Shown here: piece by piece, positions 17,185 to 29,700 of the stretch | Layout of the letters: each line of letters opens with the position of its first letter | Numbering within the stretch: position 1 is the first letter of the stretch | Assembly: GCA_022414725.1 (NCBI GenBank) | Contig: CM039464.1 | Location: 45,542,312 to 45,606,311, forward strand | DNA from: Microglena sp. YARC | Lineage: Eukaryota > Chlorophyta > Chlorophyceae > Chlamydomonadales > Chlamydomonadaceae | DNA: 64,000 bases | Direction of reading: 5' to 3' | Notes under the pieces: model-generated | The model's input: the letters and a program-made list of their open reading frames with translations, nothing else | Databases searched by the model: none | Told to the model about the DNA's origin: nothing | Position numbers and translations under genes: made by a program

Positions 17185-18620
17185 GGGGACTAGCTACCTG
17201 CACTACATGAGCACTAGCATACATACATGGACATAACTCCCCATAACTTCCGTAATCAATATCCAGCATAAACAGTACATAGTATCATGTATGTGAGGAC
17301 TAGCTATATGCACTACATGAGCACTAGCATACATACAAGGACACAACTCTCCATAACTTCCGTAATCAATATCCAACTGAAACAGTTTCAAGTATGTAAG
17401 GACTAGCTATCTGCAATACATGAACACTATCATACATACATGGACATAACTCCCCATAACTACTTCCGTAATCAATGTCCAGCAGAAACAGTACACTGTA
17501 TCAAGTATGTGAGGACTAGCTCTCTGCACTACATGAGCACTAGCATTCATACATGGACATAACTCCCCATAACTTCCATTACCAATATCCAGCGGGAACA
17601 GTTCACAGTACCAAGTATGTGAGGACAAGCTATTTGTACTACATGGGCACTAGCATCACACAGGGACATAACTCCCCATAACTTCCGTTATCAATATCCA
17701 GCATAAACAGGACATAGTATCAAGTATGTGAGGACTAGCTATCTGCACTACATGAGCACTAGCATACATAAAGGGACAGTACTCCTCATAACTTCCCTAA
17801 TCAATACTCAACAGGAACAGTACACAGTATCAAGTATGTGAGGACTAGCTATCTGCACTACATGAGCACTAGTATACATTAAGGGACAGTACTCCTCATA
17901 ACTTCCCTAATCAATACTCAACAAGAACAGTACACAGTATCAAGTATGTGAGGACTAGCTATCTGCACTACATGAGCACGAGCATACATACAAGGACAGT
18001 ACTCCTCATAACTTCCCTAATCAATACTCAACAGGAATAGTACACAGTATCAAGTATGTGAGGACTAGCTATCTGCACTACACGAGCACGAGCATACATA
18101 CAAGGACAGTACTCCTCATAACTTCCGTTATCAATACTGAACAAGAACAGTACACAGTATCAAGTATGTGAGGACTAGCTATCTGCACTACATGAGCACG
18201 AGCATACATACAAGGACAGTACTCCTCATAACTTCCCTAATCAATACTCAACAGGAACAGTACACAGTATCAAGTATGCGAGGACTAGCTATCTGCACTA
18301 CACGAGCACGAGCATACATACAAGGACATTACTCCTCATAACTTCCGTTATCAATACTGAACAGGAACAGTACACAGTATCAAGTATGTGAGGACTAGCT
18401 ATCTGCACTACATGAGCACGAGCATACATACAAGGACAGTACTCCTCATAACTTCCCTAATCAATACTCAACAGGAACAGTACACAGTATCAAGTATGTG
18501 AGGACTAGCTATCTGCACTACACGAGCACGAGCATACATACCGAGACATCACTCCCCATCACTTCCATAATCAATATCCAGCGAAAGAAAGAGAACCTGA
18601 TAAAACTTATGCGAGGACTA
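17185..18620. repeat. 110-bp tandem array, about 13 copies
   Basis: Units run from GTGAGGACTAGCTATCTGC through CATACATACAAGGACA and CATAACTTCCCTAATCAATA to AGTATCAAGTAT. Every unit holds one splice-donor-like AAGTAT then GTGAGG. Pairs with CACTACACGAGC and CACTACATGAGC tend to alternate from 17950 on. Degenerate GTGAGGACTAG relatives continue at 18790 and 19025. Confidence 0.85.
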
Positions 18621-18887
18621 GCCATACGTACTAAATGAGCACTAGCATGTATACATGAATATTGCGGAGCGGGCTTGTATTGGGCCAACAATGGCCTGTC
18701 AATGACAATGTAATGTAATTCAATGACAACGTAATGCCATGTATACCTACCCTTAACTTCCAACACCAATACCCAGTGGCTACTTGACATTCTGTGAGGA
18801 CTAGGTATCTGTCAAACATGCTGGTGCCTAATTTGTATGTCATACCTGCATGCAAATTAATAGTACGGCAGAATACAGTGTTTTTCT

Positions 18888-19290
18888 GTTCGGCTACAAG
18901 CAACAGCTTTTAGGCATCTTCCCTGACTGGCTATTCAGCCAAACCAAAAGCAACCTAGTGCACCTTGAAGCTGACATAATCCGCTGAAGTTTTGAGGCAT
19001 GGCCCAGTGGCTGGAAAACAGTTATGTGAGGACTAGGCGGCTGTCAAACATGCTGGGGCCTAATTTGTAAGTTATACCTGCATGCGAATTAACGGCAGAA
19101 TACAGCGTTCTTCTTTTCAGCTACTAGCAGCAGCTTCTAGGCAGCTCCCAGAGCCAGCCACTGGGCCATGCCTCAAAACTTCAGCGGATTACGTCAGCTT
19201 CAAAGTGCACTAGGTTGCTTTAGGTTTGGCTAATTAGCCAGTCAGGGGAGATGCCTAGAAGCTGCTGCTCGTAGCAGAAAAGGAAAAAGT
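18888..19290. mobile_element. Fold-back element, two copies in inverted arrangement
   Basis: One copy at 18888-19015 runs GGCTACAAGCAACAGCTTTT, then CTGACTGGCTATTCAGCC and CCTAGTGCACCTTGAAGC. At 19112-19140 the head repeats (CAGCTACTAGCAGCAGCTTC). It is followed at once by the reverse complement of the rest of the copy, ending GCCTAGAAGCTGCTGCTCG, at 19285. The 19112-19285 piece is therefore a near-perfect hairpin with about 35-bp arms. Confidence 0.65.
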
Positions 19291-19455
19291 GGCAGAATTC
19301 AGTCCAAACAATTTAATACATATAAAGCTGAGAACTGTGATCTGTACATCTCACAACTGAGCTGTACATCACATAACTGTGAGCTGTACATCTACTTCAG
19401 ACAACTAGTTGGTCCGAGATCTAAAGCTTTATAGTTAGTATAATATTTAAAGCTG

Positions 19456-19631
19456 CTCACTCGTAGAAACGACTAAGGTGCGGGGTTCGAATCCTTTCGG
19501 ATGCGCTTTAGCGGTTGCGGTTGCTGTCAACCGCCATGGTAGCTACACCCAGGTCAGGTAGCAGCCCGTACTCTACCGCCGAACGACAGGCTTTCTTAAT
19601 CCCACGTCCCATCAGGCATTCTCATTTATTT
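19456..19631 (+). mobile_element. tRNA-derived SINE, diverged copy
   Basis: Shares the B box (GGGGTTCGAATCC), the CCGCCATGGTAGCTA block and the tail CATCAGGCATTCTCATTTATT with the family. TAATATTTAAAGCTG (19441-19455) and TAATATTTCAAGCTG (19632-19646) form a 14/15 target duplication. The A-box region is shortened. Confidence 0.75.
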
Positions 19632-19702
19632 TAATATTTCAAGCTGGTGTGAGCTCCATAGTGAAACACTGCTTTCTATCAAAGACATCAGATGGCAACT
19701 AA

Positions 19703-19853
19703 ATGATGAACTGCAACGGCGCCATCTCTCTCCTAGGCTTGGACATCTCCAGGTTCATGAACTCCAACGTGTCGCAGCGTCTCCATTGTCCTGAACATGG
19801 GCGACCCCTCTGTCATGGTCGAGATCGTGTCCATGGACCCGTGCGTGTAGGGG
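19703..19853 (+). CDS. Candidate exon, product unknown
   Basis: One frame reads NGAISLLGLDISRFMNSN. After a one-base shift near 19770 it continues VSIVLNMGDPSVMVEIVSMD to PC, then GTGTAG. The hydrophobic/acidic composition looks coding. The join needs one indel, and no domain is recognised. Confidence 0.3.
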
Positions 19854-20064
19854 TCAACATAGACCCGACGATTGCCCTGAGCCTCATCATAGTGTAGGGG
19901 CCTGCGATGAACACAACCAGACGGTTGATGTGGGCTAGTGCCTCCCAATCTAAAACTTCTGCGAGTATTAGTGCCTGCCCAATCTGACACTTCTACGAGT
20001 AGTCTTGGACACTGTTGATGTCATCAACGTATCATCAAGAGTCATCAACATGAATGCAGGGGAT

Positions 20065-20238
20065 CAGGGTACTACTAAGCGCGCTGCCTTTTTGAGCTCC
20101 TGTGCGCGTTTCGCGCAGATTTTTTAACCCCCTGTGGGCGCAGCGCGCAGTTTTTGCGCTTATGCACTAAAAAGCGCTGACCGATTTGACGTTTGTGCGC
20201 TTTCAGCGCTGACCAATTTGGCAAGAAGTGGTACCCTG
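20065..20238. mobile_element. hAT-like MITE
   Basis: A 174-bp element, CAGGGTACTACT to AGTGGTACCCTG, flanked by AGGGGAT on both sides (7 bp; 8 bp with one mismatch). The GC-rich interior (GCGCGTTTCGCGCAG, GCGCAGCGCGCAG) can form local hairpins. Confidence 0.7.
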
Positions 20239-20379
20239 AAGGGGATATCTATTGCTGCAAGCTATTAAGGACTAAGTGGTGTGAACACAGACTCCAACTC
20301 GTGGAGGCATATGAACTGGTAGAAACTCATGCAGAGGATTGATGGAGGCTAGTACCTTCCTATAGCTACTGCCTGCTGT

Positions 20380-21150
20380 CTAGAACACTGCTGTGAGTAC
20401 GTTGACAAAAACAACCAGAGTTTCAACATGGGCTAGAGCCTACCCTGCCTAAAGCTACTGCCTGCTGTCTAGAACACTGTAGTGAGTAGGTTGACAAAAA
20501 CAACCAGAGTTACAACATGGGCTAGTGCCTACCCTGCCTAAAGCTACTGCCTGCTGTCTATGACACTGTTGTGAGTGCGTTGACAAAAACAACCAGAGTT
20601 CCAACATGGGCTAGTGCCTACCCTGCCTAAAGCTACTGCCTGCTGTCTATGACACTGTTGTGAGTAGGTTGACAAAAACAACCAGAGTTCTGACATGGGC
20701 TAGTGCCTACCCTGCCTAAAGCTACTGCCTGCTGTCTATGACACTGTTGTGAGTGCGTTGACAAAAACAACCAGAGTTCCAACATGGGCTAGTGCCTACC
20801 CTGCCTAAAGCTACTGCCTGCTGTCTATGACACTGTTGTGAGTACGTTGACAGAAACAACCAGAGTTTCAACATGGGCTAGTGCCTACCCTGCCTAAAGC
20901 TACTGCCTGCTGTCTTTGACACTGTTGTGAGTGCGTTGACAAAAACAACCAGAGTTCCAACATGGGCTAGTGCCTACCCTGCCTAAAGCTACTGCCTGCT
21001 GTCTATGACACTGTTGTGAGTACGTTGACAGAAACAACCAGAGTTTCAACATGGGCTAGTGCCTACCCTGCCTAAAGCTACTGCCTGCTGTCTATGACAC
21101 TGTTGTGAGTGCGTTGACAAAAACAACCAGAGTTTCAACATGGGCTAGTG
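20380..21150. repeat. 89-bp tandem array, about 9 copies
   Basis: Unit: TGAGTGCGTTGACAAAAACA, then AGAGTTCCAACATGGGCTAG, CCTACCCTGCCTAAAGCTAC and TGTCTATGACACTGTTG. Each holds CTGTT then GTGAGTGCG or GTGAGTACG, a strong 5' splice-site match. Single-base variants define sub-types. Confidence 0.85.
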
Positions 21151-21870
21151 CATACCCAGCGTAAACAATCGGTGACCTTTCTATGCCTTTGGTGTGTGTA
21201 CGTCGACAAAAACAACAGAAGGGTCTATGAGGGCTAGTGCCTACCCTGCCTAAACATGCGTTGACCTGTCTATACCACTCTTGTGCGTACATGGACTAAA
21301 ACTGCCACAGGGTCTATGTGGGCTAGTGCCTATTCTGCCTGAACAAGCTTTGACCTGTCTATGCCACTGGTGTGTGTACATGGACTGAAACTGCCACAGG
21401 GTCTATGTGGGCTAGTGTTCTGCCCTGCCTAAACATGCTGCACCCTGTCTATGCCACTGGTGTGTGTACATGGACTGAAACTTCCACAGGGTCTATGTGG
21501 GCTAGTGTTCTGCCCTGCCATAACATGCTGCACCCTGTCTATGCCACTGGTGTGTGTACATGGACTGAAACTGCCACAGGGTCTATGTGGGCTAGTGTTC
21601 TGCCCTGCCATAACATGCTGCACCCTGTCTATGCCACTGGTGTGTGTACATGGACTGAAACTTCCACAGGGTCTATGTGGACTAGTGTTCTGCCCTGCCA
21701 TAACATGCTGCACCCTGTCTATGCCACTGGTGTGTGTACGTTGACAAAACAACGAGAGTGCCAACATGGGCTAGTGCCTACCCTGCCTAAACATGCGGTG
21801 ACCTGTCTAAACCACTCTTGTGTGTACATGGACTGAAACTACCACAGGGTCTATGTGGGCTCGTGCCTAT
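21151..21870. repeat. 90-bp tandem array
   Basis: A related but distinct unit (TGTGTGTACATGGACTGAAAC, then CACAGGGTCTATGTGGGCTA). Four units at 21370-21730 are nearly identical. Because 90 is a multiple of three, frames stay open on both strands; these are not genes. Confidence 0.85.
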
Positions 21871-22560
21871 TCTGCCTGAACAAGCTTTGACCTACTTGTG
21901 TCACTGTTGTGTGCACATGGACTAAAACATCCATGGTCTATGTGGGCTCGTGCCTATTCTGCCTGAACAAGCTTTGACCTACTTGTGTCACTGTTGTGTG
22001 CACATGGACTAAAACATCCATGGTCTATGTGGGCTCGTGCCTATTTTGCCTGAACAAGCTTTGACCTACTTGTGTCACTGTTGTGTGCACATGGACTAAA
22101 ACATCCATGGTCTATGTGGGCTCGTGCCTATTCTGCCTGAACAAGCTTTGACCTACTTGTGTCACTGTTGTGTGCACATGGACTAAAACATCCATGGTCT
22201 ATGTGGGCTAGTGCCTATTCTGCCTGAACAAGCTTTGACCTACTTGTGTCACTGTTGTGTGCACATGGACTAAAACATCCATGGTCTATGTGGGCTCGTG
22301 CCTATTCTGCCTGAACAAGCTTTGACCTACTTGTGTCACTGTTGTGTGCACATGGACTAAAACATCCATGGTCTATGTGGGCTCGTGCCTATTCTGCCTG
22401 AACAAGCTTTGACCTACTTGTGTCACTGTTGTGTGCACATGGACTAAAACATCCATGGTCTATGTGGGCTCGTGCCTATTCTGCCTGAACAAGCTTTGAC
22501 CTACTTGTGTCACTGTTGTGTGCACATGGACTAAAACATCCACAGGGTCTATGTGGGCTA
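21871..22560. repeat. 86-bp tandem array, about 8 near-identical copies
   Basis: Unit: CTTTGACCTACTTGTGTCAC, TGTTGTGTGCACATGGACTA, AACATCCATGGTCTATGTGG, then CTCGTGCCTATTCTGCC. The copies are almost identical, so this block expanded recently. The last unit reverts to the CACAGGGTCTATG form. Confidence 0.85.
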
Positions 22561-22689
22561 GTGCCTAGCCTGCCTTAAGATGCTGCGAGTTATGTAGCGT
22601 TGGATAACGTTGCACTGTGTTGGTGACGATCATCAGATGAAACCAAATGCCTCTACTGAATAAGACATAGAATGGAACAGTGATGCAAG

Positions 22690-23618
22690 CTGTCTCAGAA
22701 GTGTTGCTTTACATCTTGTCCATTCTGATGCTGAAATTCTGCTACATTCAGCTACAAATGGTCAATGGCACTCTACTTGGCCACATCCAGCTGGCCACAA
22801 GCACTCAACAATATTCTGCTACATTCAGCTACAAATGGTCAACGACACTCTACTTAGCCACATCCAGCTGGCCACAAGCAGTCTACAAAATTTTGCTGCG
22901 TCGATTTGGCCGCATTCTGCTACATTCTGATCCTAATGAACAGCCACATAAGCAAGCATTCAGCTACTTTCAGCTACCAACAATCTGCAACATTCTGATC
23001 CTAACAAACGGCCACATACGCCAGCTTTCAGCTACCAACAATCTCTAACATTCTGATCCTAATGGACGGCCACATAAGCAAGCATTCAGACACTTCCAGC
23101 TACCAACAATCTGCAACATTCTGATCCTAACGAAAGGCCACATATGCAAGCATTCAGATACTTCCAGCTATCAACAATCTGCAACATTCTGATCCTAACG
23201 AAAGGCCACATATGCCAGCATTCAGCTACTCCCAGCTACCAACAATCTGCAACATTCTGATCCTAATGGACGGCCACATAAGCAAGCATTCAGATACCTT
23301 CAGCTACCAACAATCTGATCCCAATGGACGGCCACATAAGCAAGCATTCAGCTACTTTCAGCTACCAACAATCTGCAACATTCTGATCCAAAGGACAGCC
23401 ACATAAGCAAGCATTCAGCTACTTTCAGCTACCAACAATCTGCATAATTCTGATCCTAATGGAAGGCCACATATGCTAGCATTCAGATACTTCCAGCTAC
23501 CAACAATCTGCAACATTCTGATCCTAACGAAAGGCCACGTACGCCAGCATTCAGCTCCTTTCAGCTACCAACAATCTGTAACATTCTGAACCTAATGAAA
23601 GGCCACATATGGCAGCAT
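22690..23618. repeat. About 69-bp tandem array downstream of the RWP-RK gene
   Basis: Unit: CATTCAGCTACTTTCAGCTA, CCAACAATCTGCAACATTCT, then GATCCTAATGGACGGCCAC. It abuts the end of the RWP-RK coding region. GGCAGCATTCAGCTACATGC at its edge links the array to the sequence around the stop codon. Confidence 0.8.
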
Positions 23619-23772
23619 TCAGCTACATGCAGTCCAAGGGAGCTGACTAAACAATTCGTCCATGGTCTTATTGCTCGGGTCTGTGAGCAGTACAGGGTTG
23701 ATTTGCATGAAAGCCTCAGCTGGCTCATTGGTGCGTGAGGTAGAAGACCCCCCAAGGGGGCCTTGCCCAAGC
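23619..23772 (-). CDS. Candidate C-terminal exon of the RWP-RK gene
   Basis: The minus-strand frame reads GGSSTSRTNEPAEAFMQINP, then VLLTDPSNKTMDELFSQLPW and TACS, with a stop at 23621-23619. The composition is coding-like. The acceptor is taken as GGGTAG at 23773. A further candidate piece (TNRVQEGYLMGQQAAKEEVLDF) lies at about 23790-23875 behind a CATGCAG acceptor, but how the two connect is unresolved. Confidence 0.4.
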
Positions 23773-26700
23773 CTACCCACCACCCCCATACTCTCAAAAG
23801 TCTAGCACCTCCTCCTTAGCTGCTTGCTGTCCCATCAGGTACCCCTCCTGCACCCTGTTGGTGCCAGCTGCATGCTGGCCCATTACTTCCCCTTACATGG
23901 CGTTGTCAGCAGCGAAGCCCGAGTGGGGGGTGGAGAAGTCCAGGGCCCGCACAGGCCCCCCATTATTGTGACTCTGCAAGGCGAGGTTGACCATGTTGGG
24001 GGGGCTCAGCCCCCCCCTACATGCGTGTGGCTGCTCAGAGCAGTAGAGGAGGCTCCAGTGTAAGCTTGGATGTTGCCGGCAGAGCCCTCGGTGTGAGCAT
24101 AGGTGTGGGTGGGAGGGGTCTGTGTGAAAGTCAGAAAGAAATAGTGAGAAAGGAACATTGAGAAAGGAATAGTGAGAAAATAGTGGGTGGTGGAGGGTCC
24201 TGTGTGTGGTGGTGCGTTTTAGTGTGCGGGTGGGGGGGCGTATGCATGGGTGGGAGGGGTCTGTGCTTTGGGGTGGAAGGAAGAGTGAGAAAAGAGTGCA
24301 AGATGGGAGCTACGTGTGTGAGAGTGTGTGTCTGTGTGGTGGTGGAAGGGGGTGAGGTGGGGTGTGGGGTGAGGTTACATAACTTAAGGGGGGAATCTTC
24401 AAACTTTCCTGCCTTAATCAACATAATGTAAATATTTAGAGGCACAGGAACTACACAATTCCATACATAACATCCCTTTGCGTAGGCAGAACACAACACG
24501 GTGGGCAGAGCAAATTGAGCCTGCAAAATATGTGACTAGAGCATAGACACATACAAAGGGAGCCCCCACCTGAAGGAGCGAGCATCGCAATGGCTTGTGT
24601 GTGTGTTGTGTGTGTGTGTTGTTTGTTGTATGTGTGTTGTGTGTGTGTTGTCTGTGTGTGTTGTGTGTGTTATTTGTGTGTTAGTGTGTTGTGTGTGTGT
24701 TATTAGTGTGTTTGTGTGTGTTTGTTGTCTGTGTGCTATGTGTGTGTTGTGTGTGTGTTATTCGTGTGTTTGTGTGAGTTGTGTGAGTTGTGTGTGTTGT
24801 GTGTGTGTGTGTGTTTGTGTATGTGATTGTGTGTGTTGTGTGTGCGTGTTTGTGTGTGTGATTGTGTGCTATGTGTGTTTTGTGTGTGTTGTGTGTGTGT
24901 GTGTTTTGTGTGTGGTGTGTGTGTTGTTTGTTGTGTTTGTTTGAGTTTCTTTTTTTTGTGTGTGTGGTGTTTGTGTGTGTGTGTGTGTTGTGTGTGCGGT
25001 GTTTGTGTGTCTTGTTTGTTGTGTGTGTCATGTGTGTGTTATTGTTGCATGCTGTGTGTGTGTGTTGTGTGTGTGTGTTATTTGTGTGTTTGTGTGTGTG
25101 TGTGCTTGTGTGTGCCTGCATGTAGTGTGTGTGCGTGTTGTGTGTGCATGTATTTAGTGTGTGTGCGTGTAGTGTATGCATGTGTCTTTGCCTGCGTGTA
25201 GTGTGTGCATGTGTCTGTGCTTGCGTGTAGTGTGTGTGCATGTAGTGCGTGCATGTGTGTGTGCCTACGTGTAGTGTGTGTGCATGTGCAGTGTGTGCAT
25301 GTGTGTGTGCCTACGTGTAGTGTATGTGCATGTTGTGTGTACATGTGTGCGTGCCCACGTGTACTGTGTGTACATGTGCAGTGTGTGCATGTGTGTGTGC
25401 CTACGTGTAGTGTGTGTGCATTTACAGTGTGTGCATGTGTGTGTGCCTACATGTAGTGTGTGTGCATGTGCAGTGTGTGCATGTGTGTGTGCCTACGTGT
25501 AGGGTATGTGCATGTTGTGTGTACGTGTGTGTGTGCTGTTTGCGTGTTGTGTGTGAGTGTGCCTGCGTGTTGCGTGTGTTACGATAATACAGATACATAC
25601 AAAGGGAGCACTCACATGAACGGGCAAGCGTTGAAATTAATCGTGTGTATGTGTTGCGTGCCTGTTGTGTGCGTGAGTTGTGTGTGTTGAGTGTTGTGTA
25701 GTGTGTGCATGTGAGTGTGCATGTGTGTTGTGTGTGTGTGTTATGTGAGTGTGTTGTATGTGTGTGTAGTGTGTGTGCTTTTTGTGTGTGTGTATGTGCC
25801 TGCATGTAGTGTGTGTGCATGTTGTGTGTGCGTGTGTGGGTGTTGTGTGCGTGTGGTGTGTGTGTGTGTGTGCCTGCGTGTTGTGTGTGTGTGACGATGA
25901 CACAGATACATACCAAGAAAGCACTTGCATGAACGGGTGAGCCTTGAAATGTTTTGCGTGTGTGTTGTGTGTCTGTTGTGTGCTTGAGTTGTGTGTGTTG
26001 AGTGTTGTGTGTGTGTGGTGTGTGTGTGTGTGTGCGTGTGTGACGATAAGACAGATGCATACAAAGGGAGCACTCACATGAACTGGCGAGCCTTGAAATG
26101 GATTGTGTGTGTTGACTGTCTGTTGTGTGTGTGAGTTGTGTGTGTTGAGTGTTGTGTGCGTGTTGTGTGTGTGTGATGTGTGTGTGTGTGTTGTGTGTCT
26201 GTTGTGTGTGTGAGTTGTGTGTGTTGAGTGTTGTGTGCGTGTTGTGTGTTGTGTGTGTGTGATGTGTGTGTGTTGTGTGTGCGTGTGTGACGATAACACA
26301 GATATATACAAAGGGAGCACTCACATGAACTGGCGAGCCTTGGAAAGGATTGTGTGTGTTTGTTGTGTGTTGTGTGTTGTGTGTGTGTTCTGTGTGTGCG
26401 TGTGTGCTGATAACATACATGCATACAAAGGGGGCACTCACATGAACTGGCGAGCCTTGAAATGGATTGGAGTTCAATCCCGTCATATTTTGGGTGAATG
26501 GGCTTGAGGGGGGGGACTTGCCCAAAGGTGTCGAGAGGGTGCTAGACTTCTCCATGCGGTTCTGGATGCTGCGAACCTGCATGGTTGGTTGGTTGGTTAG
26601 GTGATAGGGTGGTTGGTTGGTCGGTTGGTTGCTTGGTTGAGGGAGTTGAGGGGATGCTGCAAACCTGCATGGGTGGTTGGGTGGGTGGTTGAATGATTAG

Positions 26701-29700
26701 GTGGTTGGTTTGTTGCTTGGTTGAGGGAGTTGAGGGGATGTTGCAAACCTGCATGGGGTGGGCGATTGGATGGTTAGGTCAGTTAAGTGGTTGGTTGGTT
26801 GGTTGGTTGGCTGGGGGAGTTTAGGGGATGCTGCGAACCTGCATGGGTGGTTGGGCTGGTGGTCTGGACAGGTAGGTGTTTGGTTGGTTGGCCGAGGGCT
26901 TTGAGGGGATGCAGCGAATCTGCATGGGTGGTTAGTTGGGTGTTTAGGTCATTGAGGTGCTTGGTTGGTTGGCCGAGGGCGTTGAGGGGATGCAGCGAAC
27001 CTGCATGGGTGGTTAGTTGGGTGTTTAGGTCAGTTAGATGGTTGGTTAGTTGGCCGAGGGCGTTGAGGGGATGCAGCGAACCTGCATGGGTGGTCAGTTG
27101 GGTGTTTAGGTCAGTTAGATGGTTGGTTGGTTGGCTCAGGGCGTTGAGGGGGTGCTAGATTTCTCCAAGCAGTTGTGGAAGCTGCAAACCTGCATGGGTA
27201 GTTGGGTGGGTGGTTAGGTCAGTTGGTTGAGTGGTTGTTAGGAGCTGCCTAGAAACTGCTGCCCACAGCCGAAAAGAAAAGCTACGCTGTAAGACCAACT
27301 GAAGACACATTTTCTTCAGCTTGATTTAGGGTTTATGTGTTTGTTTTCGTTCAGGATTCAGCAAGTTCCACAGCTTCTTGCATGCAACACTTCCATCAAC
27401 CAACTCCCCCCCCACCCCACACCCCCACACACACGTCCCTCCCCCTCTCCCTCCCTCAATAAGCCTATCCAGATGCCTGTCTGTCTATCTATCTGAGAAC
27501 CCACATTCTGCAAACCTGCTTCCCTCCCCCCAACCCCCAACCCCACCCGCCTCCCTCCCCCTCTCCCTCAATAAACCAATTCAGGTTTATATATCTATCT
27601 GCCCGTATCTATCTATCTATCTATCTGCCCGTCTGTCTGTTAGTGCACCCACCTTCCTGTACGGCCATCTGGAGAGCCCTTTCTGGCGGAATACCTTCAT
27701 GAGCTTGGTAGAGCTCGTTCCCAGCTTCTTGTGTGCATTATTTCTTTCAATTAACTCCACCCCCTCCCTCCCATCCCCTCTCCCTCCTCCCTCCCTCCCA
27801 TCCCCTCTCCTTCCCTCCTCCCTCCCTCCCTCAATACGCCTGTCCAGATATCAATCTGTCTGTCTATCAGTCTGAGAACCCTCCTTCTGCATCCCTGCTT
27901 CCCTCCCCCCCCTCAATACGCCTATCTGTCTGTCTATCTGTCTGTCTATGTGTCTGAGAACCCATTTTCTGCAAACCTGCTTACCTCCCCCCCTCAATAC
28001 GCCTTTCAAGATGTTGATCTGTCTGACTATCTGTCTATCTGTCTATCTGCCTGTCTATCTGTCTGTCTATCTGTCTGAGAACCCACCTTCTGCAAACCTG
28101 CTTACCCCCCCCTCTCAATACGCCTTTCCAGATGTCAATCTGTCTGTTTGGTAGTTAGTTTGGTAGAGCATGTACCCAGCTTCTAGCATGCATCATCAAT
28201 GGGCAGGTGGAAGAGCCTGGTGATGCCATCCCCCCCCCCCCCACACACACCAACCAGGGCACTCACCTTCCTGTAAGGCCATTGGGAGAGACCCTTCTGG
28301 CGGCAGATCATTTTTAGTTTGGTAGAGCACGTGCCCAGCTTCTTGCATGCATCATCAATGGGCAGGTGGAAGAGCCTAGCGATACCATCTTCCCAACACA
28401 AACACACACACACCGACCAGGGCACTCACCTTCCTGTACGGCCACCGGGAGAGACCCTTCTGGCGGCAGATTTTTTTTTAGTTTGGTAGAGCACGTGCCC
28501 AGCTTCTTGCATGCATCATCAATGGGAAGGTGGAAGAGCTTGGCGATAGTGGCCAGCTCAAGCTGGTCTGTCTTGTCTGGGAGCTCAACTTCTGGAGATG
28601 GGACAGCGGTGGAGGAAAAATACAACTTCCATCCATCTTGTTCTTTGCCTTGCACGTATGCCATGTAGAAATCGGTTATGTACTCTGTTGTCTGCCCTGA
28701 AAAACTGGTTGGGTTGGCGTGGGTTGGGTGGTTAGGTCAGTTAGTCAGTTAGTCAGTTATATACTCTGTTGTTTGCCCTGGAAAACTGGTTGGGGTGGGT
28801 TGGGTGGTAAGGTCAGTTAGTTGGATATATACTCTGTTGTTTGCCCTGAAAAACTGGTTGGGTGGGGCGGGTTGGGTGGTTAGGTCTGTTAGTCGGTTAT
28901 ATACTCGGTTGTTTGCCCTGAAAAACTGGTTGGGTGGGGCGGGTTGGGTGGTTAGATCAGTTAGTTGGTTATATACTCGGTTGTTTGCCCTGAAAAACTG
29001 GTTGGGTTGGGTGGGTGTTTATGTCAGTGAGGTTGGGTTGGATGATTTTGTGAGCGAGCCTGGGTTGATGGCTTGGGATGAATGGGTGGTTTTGTCAGTT
29101 ATGTTGGGTTGGGTTGGGTGGTTCTGCCAGTGAGGTTGGGTTGGAAGTTGTTTTTTCAGTGAGGTAGATGGCTTGGGATGGGTCGAGGTGGTTTTGTTGG
29201 GTGGGTGGATCTGTCAGTGAGGTTGGGTTGGGCTGGGTTGGATGGGTGTTTCTGTCGGTGATGTTGTGTTGGGTGGGTGTTTCTGTCAGTGATGTTGGGT
29301 TGGGTTGGGTTGTGTGGGGTGGTTTTGTGAGAGCTAGTTTGAAACCCGGTTGAAAGTACATGGTGTATTTATTTCATAACTAACACCACCTTGACCACCA
29401 CCACCACTGCCGCAACCACCAAGACCATCACAACTTACCCAAGGGAACATCGCCACCACCACCTACACCATGACCATGACCACCAGCACAACAACTTACT
29501 CTAGAGAACAACACACACACCACCACCACCACCACCACAGCCGCAACCACCAAAACAATAACAACTTACTCAAGAGAACATCGCCACCACCACCTCTACC
29601 ACGACCATGACCACCAGCATAACAACTCACTCAAGAGAGCATCACCACCACCACTACCACCACCACTGCCGCAACCACCAATACCATAACAACTTACCCA

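Noticed and set aside
21372..21836. 154-codon frame with a repeating 30-residue unit
   Set aside because: The 90-bp tandem repeat keeps three frames open on both strands; no start context, splice sites or domain.
17185..23618. CRISPR-like repeat-spacer arrays
   Set aside because: Units are 69-110 bp with variation spread over the whole unit, with no constant repeat and unique spacer; the DNA is eukaryotic.
24597..26582. Cys/Val-rich and Thr/His-rich open frames
   Set aside because: Products of the TG/CA microsatellite. Only the exon C part (26442-26576) has coding character.
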